DNA of 64,000 nucleotides from Zoogloea sp. (GTDB lineage: Bacteria > Pseudomonadota > Gammaproteobacteria > Burkholderiales > Rhodocyclaceae), in NCBI RefSeq assembly GCF_030157465.1, contig NZ_JAOAUU010000167.1, positions 18,906 to 82,905 of the forward strand, written 5' to 3'. The stretch's first letter is position 1. Every line of letters begins with the position of its first letter. The notes beneath the pieces were generated by a model, which made no database searches, was not told the origin of the DNA, and saw only the letters and a list, made by a program, of their open reading frames with translations. Positions 42,779 to 51,499 of this stretch are shown here, one piece after another. The position numbers and the translations under genes were made by a program.

Positions 42779-42858
42779 GACGCATGGCGGGCGGGTGGCG
42801 GCGAAGGGCCGCCGGCTGTGCTATCTTCCAAGCCTTCGTTTTCAACTCGGCGAGAACC

Positions 42859-44298
42859 ATGCGCTACATCTCCACCCGCGGCCAGTCTGCGCCCCAATCC
42901 TTCTGTGACATCCTGCTTGGCGGCCTGGCGCCGGATGGCGGCCTCTACCTGCCGGAAAGCTACCCGCAGATCAGCCGCGCCGACCTCGACGCCTGGCGCA
43001 GGCTGCCCTATGCCGAGCTGGCCTTCGCGATCCTGTCGCGCTTCATCGACGACATCCCGGCCGCCGACCTCAAGGCCATCTGCGACAAGACCTACACCGC
43101 CGACGTGTACGGCTACGTGCGCGATGGCGCCAAGGCGTCGGACATCACCCCGGTGCACTGGCTGGAGCCGGGCAAGCTCGGCCTGCTGGAACTGTCCAAC
43201 GGCCCGACGCTGGCCTTCAAGGACATGGCCATGCAGCTCCTGGGCAATCTCTTTGAATACGTGCTCGACAAGCGTGGCGAACAGATCAACATTCTCGGCG
43301 CCACCTCCGGCGACACCGGTTCGGCCGCCGAATACGCCATGCGCGGCAAGCACGGGGTGCGCGTCTTCATGCTCTCGCCCCACGGCCGCATGAGCGCCTT
43401 CCAGCGCGCCCAGATGTACTCGCTGCAGGACGACAACATCTACAACATCGCCGTGCGCGGCATGTTCGACGATGCCCAGGACGTGGTGAAGGCGGTTTCC
43501 AACGACCACGCCTACAAGGCAAAGTACAAGATCGGCGCCGTCAATTCGATCAACTGGGGCCGCGTGGCGGCCCAGGTCGTGTACTACTTCAAGGGCTACT
43601 TCGCCGCCACCGACAGCAACGACCAGCAGGTCGACTTCGTGGTGCCGTCGGGCAACTTCGGCAACATCTGCGCCGGCCACATCGCCCGCCAGATGGGCCT
43701 GCCGGTGAAGCGGCTGGTTCTCGCAACGAATGAGAACGACGTGCTCGACGAGTTTTTCCGTACCGGTGTGTATCGCCCGCGCAGCACCGCCGAAACCCAC
43801 GCCACCTCCAGCCCGTCGATGGATATTTCCAAGGCGTCCAACTTCGAGCGCTTCGTGTTCGACCTGGTGGGCCGCGATGGCAACACGGTTCGCGAGTTGT
43901 GGAGCAAGGTGGATGCGGGCGGCGCCTTCGATCTGTCCGCGTCGCCGGAATTCGCGAAAATCGGCGATTACGGCTTCGTTTCCGGCAGCAGCAAACACGC
44001 TGCCCGCCTGGCCACGATCCGCCGCGCGGATGCCGAGTACGCCACCGTGATCGACACCCACACCGCCGATGGCCTCAAGGTCGCTTTCGAGCTGGCCGAT
44101 CCGTCGGTGCCCACGCTGGTGCTTGAAACCGCCCAGCCGGCCAAGTTCGAGGAAACCATCGTCGAGGCGCTGGGCCGCAAGCCGGCACGCCCGGCCGGCC
44201 TTGAAAACATCGAAGCGCTGCCCCAGCGCGTCGAAGTGATGGATGTGGATGCCGAGGCGATCAAGGCCTTGATCGCCCGCACGGTCGACGCCGCCTGA
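42859..44298 (+). CDS. thrC: Threonine synthase
   Basis: MRYISTRGQSAPQSFCDILLGGLAPDGGLYLPESYP, FKDMAMQLLGNLFEYVL, ILGATSGDTGSAAEYAMRG. Confidence 0.95.
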   Translation: MRYISTRGQSAPQSFCDILLGGLAPDGGLYLPESYPQISRADLDAWRRLPYAELAFAILSRFIDDIPAADLKAICDKTYTADVYGYVRDGAKASDITPVHWLEPGKLGLLELSNGPTLAFKDMAMQLLGNLFEYVLDKRGEQINILGATSGDTGSAAEYAMRGKHGVRVFMLSPHGRMSAFQRAQMYSLQDDNIYNIAVRGMFDDAQDVVKAVSNDHAYKAKYKIGAVNSINWGRVAAQVVYYFKGYFAATDSNDQQVDFVVPSGNFGNICAGHIARQMGLPVKRLVLATNENDVLDEFFRTGVYRPRSTAETHATSSPSMDISKASNFERFVFDLVGRDGNTVRELWSKVDAGGAFDLSASPEFAKIGDYGFVSGSSKHAARLATIRRADAEYATVIDTHTADGLKVAFELADPSVPTLVLETAQPAKFEETIVEALGRKPARPAGLENIEALPQRVEVMDVDAEAIKALIARTVDAA

Positions 44299-44313
44299 TC
44301 GGCTGACGCGTCA

Positions 44314-44360
44314 CAAAATCCCGCCGGCGATCCGTTTTCGGGTTGCCGGCGGGATTTTTA
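44314..44360 (+). terminator. Rho-independent terminator after thrC
   Basis: aaaatcccgccggc ... gccggcgggattttt. Confidence 0.75.
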
Positions 44361-44452
44361 TTTACGTGCTGAAAATCGAGGTTTTCCGTGATTTCGAGCG
44401 TGCCTCCATGCGCGCCGAAAAAGCGGGTTTGCGTATTTTTAAAAGGTTTCTG

Positions 44453-44785
44453 ATGGCGTTTTCACAGCTTTTTGTTCGGTCTTTCATTGCGCTTGTCGGC
44501 ATGGGCCTGTTTTTAGCCGGGCCCGCGCGTGCGGCCGATCTGTCCGACGATTCGGCATCGATCCTGGCGGGCAACTGCGTGAATTGCCATGGCCCGAGTG
44601 GCCGTTCCCTGAGCGCCATCCCGACCATCCGGGGCGTGAATGAAGAACAGCTTCGCGTGCGTCTCATGGCTTTTCGGGAGGGCCGCGATGCCGGTGTAAC
44701 CGTGATGACCCGATTGATGAAGGGCTACGACGCAGACCAGATCGCTGCGCTGGCGAAGTGGTTTGCGAAGGACAGGGCGCCATGA
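44453..44785 (+). CDS. Class I c-type cytochrome, putative electron acceptor for flavocytochrome c
   Basis: Signal peptide MAFSQLFVRSFIALVGMGLFLAGPARA; CVNCH heme motif; MKGYDADQIAALAKWFA; overlaps downstream FCSD gene by 4 nt. Confidence 0.8.
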   Translation: MAFSQLFVRSFIALVGMGLFLAGPARAADLSDDSASILAGNCVNCHGPSGRSLSAIPTIRGVNEEQLRVRLMAFREGRDAGVTVMTRLMKGYDADQIAALAKWFAKDRAP

Positions 44786-46062
44786 CCGGGCTATCGCGTC
44801 GCAGGATTCTGGGAAGTCTTGCTGCAGGGAGCGTGGCCCTTGCCGCGCCTTCCATCGTGCGTGCGGGTGCCGGCTCGGCCCGTGTCGTGATCGTCGGCGG
44901 AGGCTTTGGCGGAGCGACCGCTGCCCGCTACCTGAAATTGCGCGCACCGCAGCTTCGGGTGACACTGATCGAGCCCGCCAGGCGCTTTTATACCTGCCCG
45001 TTTTCGAATCTCTATCTGGCGGGCCTGCGGAGCTGGGAGAGTATCGGCCACGGTTATGACGGTTTGCGCGGCGCGGGGGTCGAACTCGTCCATGCCCAGG
45101 CCGAGGACGTGGACACCCGGCTACGAACCGTCAGGCTGTCCACGGGCCAGACCCTCGGCTGGGACAGGCTCGTGCTCTCACCCGGCGTGGATATGCGCTG
45201 GAATGCCCTGGAGGGATACGACGAAGCAGCCTCCCTGCTCGCCCCTCATGCCTGGAAGGCCGGGCCGCAGACGCAGCTCCTGCGCCGCCAGATGGAGGCG
45301 ATGGAGCAGGGCGGCACCTTTGTCATGGTCATTCCGGAAAACCCCTTCCGTTGCCCGCCGGGGCCGTACGAGCGCGCCGCGATGCTGGCCCACTATTTCA
45401 GCCGTCACAATCCGCGCGCCAAGATCCTTCTGCTCGACGCAAAAGACAATTTCTCCAAGAAGGGGCTGTTTCAGCAGGGCTGGAAGGCGCTCTATGGCGA
45501 CATGATCGAGTGGGTCGGCCTGACTGACGATGGCCAGGTGACCCGTGTGGATGCGAAGGCTCTGGAAGTGCAAACGGCCTTTGGCCAGGTGCACAAGGCA
45601 TCGGTGCTCAACGTGATTCCTCCCCAGAAGGCCGGTTTCATTGCCGAACGGGCGGGCGTCGTCGATGCCAGCGGCTGGGTTCCGGTCAAGGCGGAAAGCT
45701 TCGAGACGCAGCGCGTGGCCGGTATTTACGCGCTGGGGGATGCGACGATTGCCGCGCCGATGCCCAAGTCCGCCTTTGTGGCCAATACCCAGGCCAAGCT
45801 TGCGGCCGCCGCCATTGTGGCGGAACTCACGGGCCGGGTGCCGCCCGTGGCGAGTTATGCCAACACCTGCTACAGCCTTCTCGCGCCCGGTTACGGCATT
45901 TCCGTGGCCGGGGTTTATCGCGCCGAACAAGGTGGCATTGCCGAAGTGCCCGGCTCGGGCGGTGTCAGCCCCGCCAATGCGGATGCGGCATTCCGGGCGG
46001 CTGAAGCCGCGTACGGCGAAAGCTGGTATGCCGCAATCTGCGCCGATATCTGGGGGCGTTGA
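44782..46062 (+). CDS. Flavocytochrome c sulfide dehydrogenase-like FAD subunit (FccB/SoxF type)
   Basis: Tat-like leader SRRRILGSLAAGSVALAAPSIVRA; VVIVGGGFGGATAARYLKLRAPQLRVTLIEP; C-terminal FCSD flavin-binding region (CYSLLAPGYGISVAGVY...). Confidence 0.85.
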   Translation: MTGLSRRRILGSLAAGSVALAAPSIVRAGAGSARVVIVGGGFGGATAARYLKLRAPQLRVTLIEPARRFYTCPFSNLYLAGLRSWESIGHGYDGLRGAGVELVHAQAEDVDTRLRTVRLSTGQTLGWDRLVLSPGVDMRWNALEGYDEAASLLAPHAWKAGPQTQLLRRQMEAMEQGGTFVMVIPENPFRCPPGPYERAAMLAHYFSRHNPRAKILLLDAKDNFSKKGLFQQGWKALYGDMIEWVGLTDDGQVTRVDAKALEVQTAFGQVHKASVLNVIPPQKAGFIAERAGVVDASGWVPVKAESFETQRVAGIYALGDATIAAPMPKSAFVANTQAKLAAAAIVAELTGRVPPVASYANTCYSLLAPGYGISVAGVYRAEQGGIAEVPGSGGVSPANADAAFRAAEAAYGESWYAAICADIWGR

Positions 46063-47114
46063 GCGTGATATCGCTTCTGTGGGCCGGGTTGTTGCTGGGA
46101 TGCGGATTCGGGGTGGCCGCGCGTCTGGGAAATTTCTGTCTTCTCCGGGGGTTCCGGCAAATCCATTCAGGCGCAGGCGATGCGCCGGCCTTGCGTGCCT
46201 ACGCGCTGGCCCTGGCTGTCGCAATCGCGGCAACCCAATGCCTGGCATCGATGCAGCAGCTTGACCTGGCGCAGGCCCAGATCGTGCGCACCGCCTTTGG
46301 TGTTCCCGGTGTGTTGATGGGTGGCGCCCTGTTCGGTTTCGGGATGGTGATGGCGGGCAGTTGCGGTGCGCGCGCCATCGTGCTCCTTGCCGGTGGCAAC
46401 CTGCGTGCCCTGGTCGTGCTGGCCAGCCTCGGCCTGGCCGCGCAGGCCACCCTGACGGGCGTGCTCGCACCGCTGCGGCAGCTGCTCCAGGGGTTCGGGC
46501 AGGTCCAGCTCGACTTCGGCACGCTGCCGGCGCAGCTGCAGGCGGCGGGGATGAGCGACGGCCTGGCGGTTCTGGTTGCGGCGGCGCCTCCGGTTGCCGT
46601 GTTGTTGGGCTTCGCTTTGCGCAACGGCGTTTTACGCCGCATGCCCCTGGATGCGCTGGCCGCGGTCGTGGTGGGTTTGCTGGTGGCGCTGGGCTGGTGG
46701 ATCACTTCGCATGTAGATGTCGATCCCTTTGATCCGGCAGCGCTGACCTCCCTGAGCTTCATCGCCCCCGTTGCAGAAACGTTTCTCTATCTGCAGGTTG
46801 CGGTGGGGCGGGGGATGAGCCTGGGCCCTGTGGTGGTCTTCGGAACGCTGGTGGGCGCTTTTGCGGTGGCGCTCGCCACGGGGCGTTATCGTCTGGAAGG
46901 TTTTGACAGCCCGCAACGCCTCTGGGCTTCCATTGCCGGTGGCTGCCTGATGGGCTTTGGCGGCGTGCTGGCGGTCGGCTGCTCCATCGGGCAGGGGCTG
47001 TCCGGTCTGTCAACCTTGGCATTCGCCAGCATTCCGGCATGCTCCGGAATTGCGCTGGGTACTTTTATCGGCTTGAAGGCTGAGTCTTCGATCCGCTCTC
47101 TGGGAGGCAAATAA
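46059..47114 (+). CDS. YeeE/YedE family (sulfur-compound transport-like) membrane protein
   Basis: Two YeeE/YedE-like halves (GFGMVMAGSCGARAIVLLAGGNLRALVVL; GFGGVLAVGCSIGQGLSGLSTLAFASI); TTG or GTG (46065) start. Confidence 0.82.
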   Translation: MSVISLLWAGLLLGCGFGVAARLGNFCLLRGFRQIHSGAGDAPALRAYALALAVAIAATQCLASMQQLDLAQAQIVRTAFGVPGVLMGGALFGFGMVMAGSCGARAIVLLAGGNLRALVVLASLGLAAQATLTGVLAPLRQLLQGFGQVQLDFGTLPAQLQAAGMSDGLAVLVAAAPPVAVLLGFALRNGVLRRMPLDALAAVVVGLLVALGWWITSHVDVDPFDPAALTSLSFIAPVAETFLYLQVAVGRGMSLGPVVVFGTLVGAFAVALATGRYRLEGFDSPQRLWASIAGGCLMGFGGVLAVGCSIGQGLSGLSTLAFASIPACSGIALGTFIGLKAESSIRSLGGK

Positions 47115-47115
47115 C

Positions 47116-48459
47116 ATGAATCGTCGAAATTTCCTGATCACTCCGCCTGCGCTGGCCCTCGCCATTGGCATGGGGGGCGCATCGCAGCCGGCCCTGGCGG
47201 CGCCTGCGATCATCACCTCCAATTCGCGCATCCTGCCCCGTGACGGCAAGAAACCCCGCATCGTCATCTGTGGCGGTGGATGGGGGGGAATGACCGCCGC
47301 GCGTTACCTGCGGGAACTCATTCCGAATTCCGACGTTGTGCTGCTCGAGCGCAATCCGACCTTCTGGTCGGGCCCCATGAGCAACAAATGGCTCATCGAC
47401 ATTGTGAGCACGGATTTCGTGAACCATGACATGCAGCGGCCGGCCAATCTTTACGGCTACACCTTGCTGCAGACCGAAGTGACCGGCTTCGAGCGGGATC
47501 GCAAGCTGGTACGGACAGCGCATGGCCTGATCGAATACGACTTCCTGATCCTGTCCGGCGGCATCCGCAATGCTTACGACGCCTGGTTCGGCAACGATCA
47601 GCGGGCCATCGACTACACGCGCACGCATTTTCCGTCGGCCTACATTCCGAATGCCGAGATGTTTGCGCTCAAGCGCAAGATCAAGGAGTTCAAGGGCGGC
47701 ACGATCGTCATGACCCTCCCGCCGCCGCCCCATCGCTGCCCGCCCTCGCCTTACGAGCGGGCCTGTCTGATCGCCTGGCACATCAAGAAGAACCGGATCC
47801 CCGGCAAGATCCTGATTCTCGACCCGAAGCCGAAGGTCGCGCCGATCCACATGGGCTATCAAACCGCCTTCCAGGAGCTTTATCCGGACATCATCACCCA
47901 CGTGCCAAATGCGAAGGTCGTGGAGGTCGATCCTTTCAACAAGCGCATCAAGACCACCGCTGGCGAATTCAAGTTCGACGACGCGATTCTGATGCCTCCC
48001 CACCAGGCGGCGGAGATGGTGTGGCACGCCGGGCTGATCGGCAAGGATGCAAACGGCAAGCCGACCGGCTGGGCGGACATGCATTCGCGCCTCTTCCATG
48101 CAAACAGCGACGACAGCGTGTATTTCGTCGGCGATCTGATGGGCTTCATCTCGGATCAGTTCGGCCACTACCCGAAGAGCGGCCACGTGGCGAACTACAT
48201 CGGCCGGATCGTTGCGCAGAACATCGCCGAGCGCGTGGCGGGCAAGGAGGTGGTGGCCCGCCTGCCCGACAACCTGTGCTACATGATGGTCAATGCCGAG
48301 CCTCAGGAAGAAATCTCGGTCAAGTTCGAGTACGAGGTCGATGCCGCTTCCGGCAAGGTCATCCAGACCCAGATCGACATGGACGTTCGGACGGAAGACC
48401 TCGTGAAAGAGGATTTCGCGTGGATCAAAGAGAAGTTCAGCGACTTCCTGGCCATTTGA
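47116..48459 (+). CDS. NAD(P)/FAD-dependent oxidoreductase, second FCSD/SoxF-like flavoprotein
   Basis: Tat-like leader MNRRNFLITPPALALAIGMGG; IVICGGGWGGMTAARYLRELIPNSDVVLLERNPTFWSGPMSNKWL; PPPPHRCPPSPYERACLIAWHIK. Confidence 0.85.
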   Translation: MNRRNFLITPPALALAIGMGGASQPALAAPAIITSNSRILPRDGKKPRIVICGGGWGGMTAARYLRELIPNSDVVLLERNPTFWSGPMSNKWLIDIVSTDFVNHDMQRPANLYGYTLLQTEVTGFERDRKLVRTAHGLIEYDFLILSGGIRNAYDAWFGNDQRAIDYTRTHFPSAYIPNAEMFALKRKIKEFKGGTIVMTLPPPPHRCPPSPYERACLIAWHIKKNRIPGKILILDPKPKVAPIHMGYQTAFQELYPDIITHVPNAKVVEVDPFNKRIKTTAGEFKFDDAILMPPHQAAEMVWHAGLIGKDANGKPTGWADMHSRLFHANSDDSVYFVGDLMGFISDQFGHYPKSGHVANYIGRIVAQNIAERVAGKEVVARLPDNLCYMMVNAEPQEEISVKFEYEVDAASGKVIQTQIDMDVRTEDLVKEDFAWIKEKFSDFLAI

Positions 48460-48480
48460 TTTGATGAGGAGCTTTGCAGA

Positions 48481-48960
48481 ATGAAGCGACGTAATTTCGT
48501 TGCGGGCAGTGTCGCGCTGGGAGCGGCCCTGGCGATGTCCAGTGGCCGGGCTCAGGCCCAGTCGAAACCGGTCCTGGCGGGGCCGTTGGCCCCGAATCCG
48601 GCCGAGTTCAGAAAGGCGATGAACGAATTCGTGGGCAATGCAACGCCCGTCGAGGCCGGGCTGAAGCTGGAGCTGCCCGTTCTGGCGGACAACCCCGGTG
48701 CCGTGCCCGTGCACGCCAAGGTGACCTTGCCGATCACGGAGAGCCAGTACTGCAAGGAACTCATCGTGCTGGCGGAACTCAATCCGTCGCCGCTGGCGTG
48801 CCGCTTCAGGTTCTCTCCGGCCACGGGAACGGCGGAAGCCGCCGTCCGGCTGCGTCTGAGCCAGACACAAACCATCCATGCCCTGGCGCGAATGAGTGAC
48901 GGCAAGGTGCTCATCGCAAAGCAGACCGTGACGGTGGCTGCCAGCGGTTGCGGAATGTAA
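48481..48960 (+). CDS. soxY: Thiosulfate oxidation carrier protein SoxY-like
   Basis: Tat-like leader MKRRNFVAGSVALG; SoxY fold; C-terminal cysteine in ...VAASGCGM; adjacent soxZ. Confidence 0.85.
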   Translation: MKRRNFVAGSVALGAALAMSSGRAQAQSKPVLAGPLAPNPAEFRKAMNEFVGNATPVEAGLKLELPVLADNPGAVPVHAKVTLPITESQYCKELIVLAELNPSPLACRFRFSPATGTAEAAVRLRLSQTQTIHALARMSDGKVLIAKQTVTVAASGCGM

Positions 48961-48969
48961 GGAGTTGCG

Positions 48970-49296
48970 ATGACAAAACCACCCCGTGTCTGGGTCAGCA
49001 ATGCGAAGCCCGCAAAAGGAGAAATCGTGCGCGTGCGGGCCCAGATCGAGCATTCGATGGAAAGTGGTCTGCGCACGGATCCGGCAGGCCACTTGCGTCC
49101 GCGCAACATCATCAGGAAGTTCGAAGCCCGGCTCGGTCAGAACCTGCTCTTCGCGTGGGAGCCGGGGATCAGCATTGCCCAGAACCCCTATATCGAGTTC
49201 ACCTTTGCCGCCCGGGAAAGCGGGGATCTCGTGATGGTCTGGACAGAAGAAAAGGACGCCTTGCTCGAAGCACGCAAGGCCATTACGGTTTCCTGA
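48970..49296 (+). CDS. soxZ: Thiosulfate oxidation carrier complex protein SoxZ
   Basis: KGEIVRVRAQIEHSMESGLRTDPAGHLRPRNIIRKFEARLGQNLLFAWEPGISIAQNPYIEFTF. Confidence 0.9.
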   Translation: MTKPPRVWVSNAKPAKGEIVRVRAQIEHSMESGLRTDPAGHLRPRNIIRKFEARLGQNLLFAWEPGISIAQNPYIEFTFAARESGDLVMVWTEEKDALLEARKAITVS

Positions 49297-49627
49297 AAAG
49301 CGGCGGCGGTGCAACAACAGGGTGTGCAATCGGCGCCATGCCGTGGCGTGCGCGGGCCTTGTTGCACTGGCTGTCGCCGGCTTCGACTTCGCGGCAGGGG
49401 TGGGGGCGCTCTTCGTAGATCGCGCAGCTCACCTGCTGGCCGATGCTTCCTTCCAGCGCCACGCAATGTGGCTGTGCGCAATTGGTGCCGGCCATGCAGC
49501 CGAACCAGCTGTTGACCTGCTCGGTCAGGCCTTCAGGCACACCGCGGGCTTCGGCTTCGGACCAGTAGAAGGACACCCGGAAACTGGCGCAGCAGGCGCC
49601 GCAATCGAGGCAGGGGCTGGTGATCAT
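49283..49627 (-). CDS. YkgJ family cysteine cluster protein
   Basis: CLDCGACCASFRVSFYWSEAEARGVP, ...CAIYEERPHPCREVEAG. Confidence 0.85.
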   Translation of the reverse strand: MITSPCLDCGACCASFRVSFYWSEAEARGVPEGLTEQVNSWFGCMAGTNCAQPHCVALEGSIGQQVSCAIYEERPHPCREVEAGDSQCNKARARHGMAPIAHPVVAPPPLFRKP

Positions 49628-49832
49628 ATTTCGGGCGAGATCGGTTTTTCGGTTATTGATTGACGGACCCGATTGGGGCTAAGGACGTCAACCTCTCGAC
49701 TCCATGTTTTGCCACCGTTGGTTGAGTCAATGGTTGCGGCCAGTTGCCGGACCTATCCGAACGAGCAGCCGCGTGGGCTTATGAGTGTTTGGAGGGTAGC
49801 AAAGCGGATGGGCGTGATGGGAAAATTTCTCA

Positions 49833-49861
49833 TTGACTCACGTGCTGACTGTGACTAGAAA
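49833..49861 (+). promoter_or_regulatory. Candidate sigma70-like promoter for the TIR-nSTAND operon
   Basis: TTGACT (49833-49838), 17 nt, TAGAAA (49856-49861); GGAGGT RBS at 49886-49891 precedes the GTG start at 49898. Confidence 0.35.
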
Positions 49862-49897
49862 AAAGTTATACGCATAAAAGTCAGTGGAGGTCAGAGC

Positions 49898-51499
49898 GTG
49901 CAGATCTTCATCAGTTACGCATGGGACGATAATCCAGAGCTAGTTATGAGAGATCCCAACAGGGAGCGTTGGGTGTGGATCTTTCAAAAGATGCTGGAGT
50001 ATTCGCTGGGAACCCAGAAGGCCAGGCACTCATGGTCCGTTTGGTTGGACAGGGATCGAATGTCGCCATTCGATCACTTGAAGCAGAGACTGAGCAAGGA
50101 ACTGGAGAGGAGTCAAATGCTGGTGGTGCTTATGTCGCCCAATTGGCTCGCCTCGAACGATTTTTGCCGTTTCGAACTGGAAGAGTTCCGAAGACATCAT
50201 GGTGGCACCCCCATCGCCAACAACATTCTGGTTGTTGAAATTGCGGTAACCGACCGCGAGGAAAGAGAACGCCGAGGAATCAAGGTTTTGGGGAGTGAGT
50301 TTTTTAAGGACAATCCTGTTGGTGAGGGAAAGATTCGCTATGGCGACCCTCTCCCCGATGTGAGCATCGATAGAGATTATTTTTTGCACATGAATAATCT
50401 GGCATTTACGATAAATAAGCAGATCTCGGCGCTTAACGCACAGCCCGCAATGCAGCGTAAAGATAAGGATGAGGAAAGCGAGGAAGGACTAAGAGGAAAT
50501 GCGGCTGACGATGCGTCGCGGGATAGCATGGCTGAATCGAAGGAGCCGCTCTCAGACGACTCTCGTGCCCAAGCTGGAGCAATGGATAGCGTTCATCCAA
50601 AGCCAGTTTTATGGGTGGCGGATTCCGGACCAAGGCACCATCTCCGGCAAAACCTTATTGACGCCGTTGAGCAGGCAGGTTTTCCTATGTTGCTTCCAAG
50701 CATCCGCGATTTGCGGGATATGGATGACGAGAGTGCTCGCCGTAATGCCCTGCAGAATGGGATGAAGGATGCGGCATTGCTCGTGCAATGGGTGGATAAC
50801 GTTGCCGGTGATCCGGCTTTGAGCTTGCCGTATTGGCTGGGACTGCAGCACGAAGAGGCAAGCCTTAGCGCAAAGGCAGGTGGGTGTCCGTTCATGTGCT
50901 TCCGGCCGCCGGGTATCGATCTCGATCAGGTTCAGGACGCAAAGCTAAAAGTAATCTTGTCTGGCGCTAGCGAATCCATGCCGGAGGCCGCCCGCGCCGA
51001 CGTGATCAAACGCCTGGAAGAAATTCAGTACCTTCAAAATAAATTGGGAATGGGCGTTGCGCGTCTCGACGATGATCCGGACTTATTCCCCATATGCGTG
51101 AGCTTCGAGGAGAGCGATCGTGAGGTTGCAAAGGAGATTATCAAGCGCTTGGCAGAACTGGAGGTCGAGCCTTCCGGCTATGCGACCACGCAATATGGCG
51201 TAATGGACTTCGAGGCGGAGGAGCAGGCCATCAAGACGAGCCGAGGGGTGATTATTATATATAAGGACGCGCCTCTTGCCTGGCTGCACAGGAAGATCAG
51301 CAGCGCCCGGAAGCTTAGGGGTCGGCAGCGGCGGGCATGGGGAGCGCTGACCCATTTTTTGCCTACCGCGCAGATCCGAGCTTCCTCTGTTCCAGAGGTG
51401 CCGAATATCGAATATCAGGACTGGCGTCAGGGGCCGCGGCCGGACTTGCTTGAAAGCTTCATCAACGCGCTGAGGAGCGAAGGCCATGTCGGGATCTGA
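49898..51499 (+). CDS. TIR-domain protein with two further TIR-like/Rossmannoid regions; putative immune effector
   Basis: N-terminal MQIFISYAWDD...WSVWLDRDRMSPFDHLKQRLSKELERSQMLVVLMSPNWLASNDFCRFELEEF is TIR-like with candidate catalytic Glu93; acidic linker; C-terminal segments PVLWVADSGPRHHLRQNLIDAVEQAGF... and FPICVSFEESDREVAKEIIKRLAELEVEPS... resemble divergent TIR folds. Confidence 0.78.
   Translation: MQIFISYAWDDNPELVMRDPNRERWVWIFQKMLEYSLGTQKARHSWSVWLDRDRMSPFDHLKQRLSKELERSQMLVVLMSPNWLASNDFCRFELEEFRRHHGGTPIANNILVVEIAVTDREERERRGIKVLGSEFFKDNPVGEGKIRYGDPLPDVSIDRDYFLHMNNLAFTINKQISALNAQPAMQRKDKDEESEEGLRGNAADDASRDSMAESKEPLSDDSRAQAGAMDSVHPKPVLWVADSGPRHHLRQNLIDAVEQAGFPMLLPSIRDLRDMDDESARRNALQNGMKDAALLVQWVDNVAGDPALSLPYWLGLQHEEASLSAKAGGCPFMCFRPPGIDLDQVQDAKLKVILSGASESMPEAARADVIKRLEEIQYLQNKLGMGVARLDDDPDLFPICVSFEESDREVAKEIIKRLAELEVEPSGYATTQYGVMDFEAEEQAIKTSRGVIIIYKDAPLAWLHRKISSARKLRGRQRRAWGALTHFLPTAQIRASSVPEVPNIEYQDWRQGPRPDLLESFINALRSEGHVGI

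Noticed and set aside
41665-42858. N-terminal extension of the 877-aa ORF ending in ThrC
   Set aside because: Overlaps the real membrane-protein gene in another frame; ThrC starts at 42859.
47281-47290. G7 run in second FCSD-like gene as a phase-variation tract
   Set aside because: It encodes the conserved GGWGGM dinucleotide-binding motif and is short; ordinary constraint explains it.
49673-49858. 61-aa ORF upstream of the TIR gene as a possible third component
   Set aside because: No convincing RBS or protein-like features; spans the candidate promoter region.
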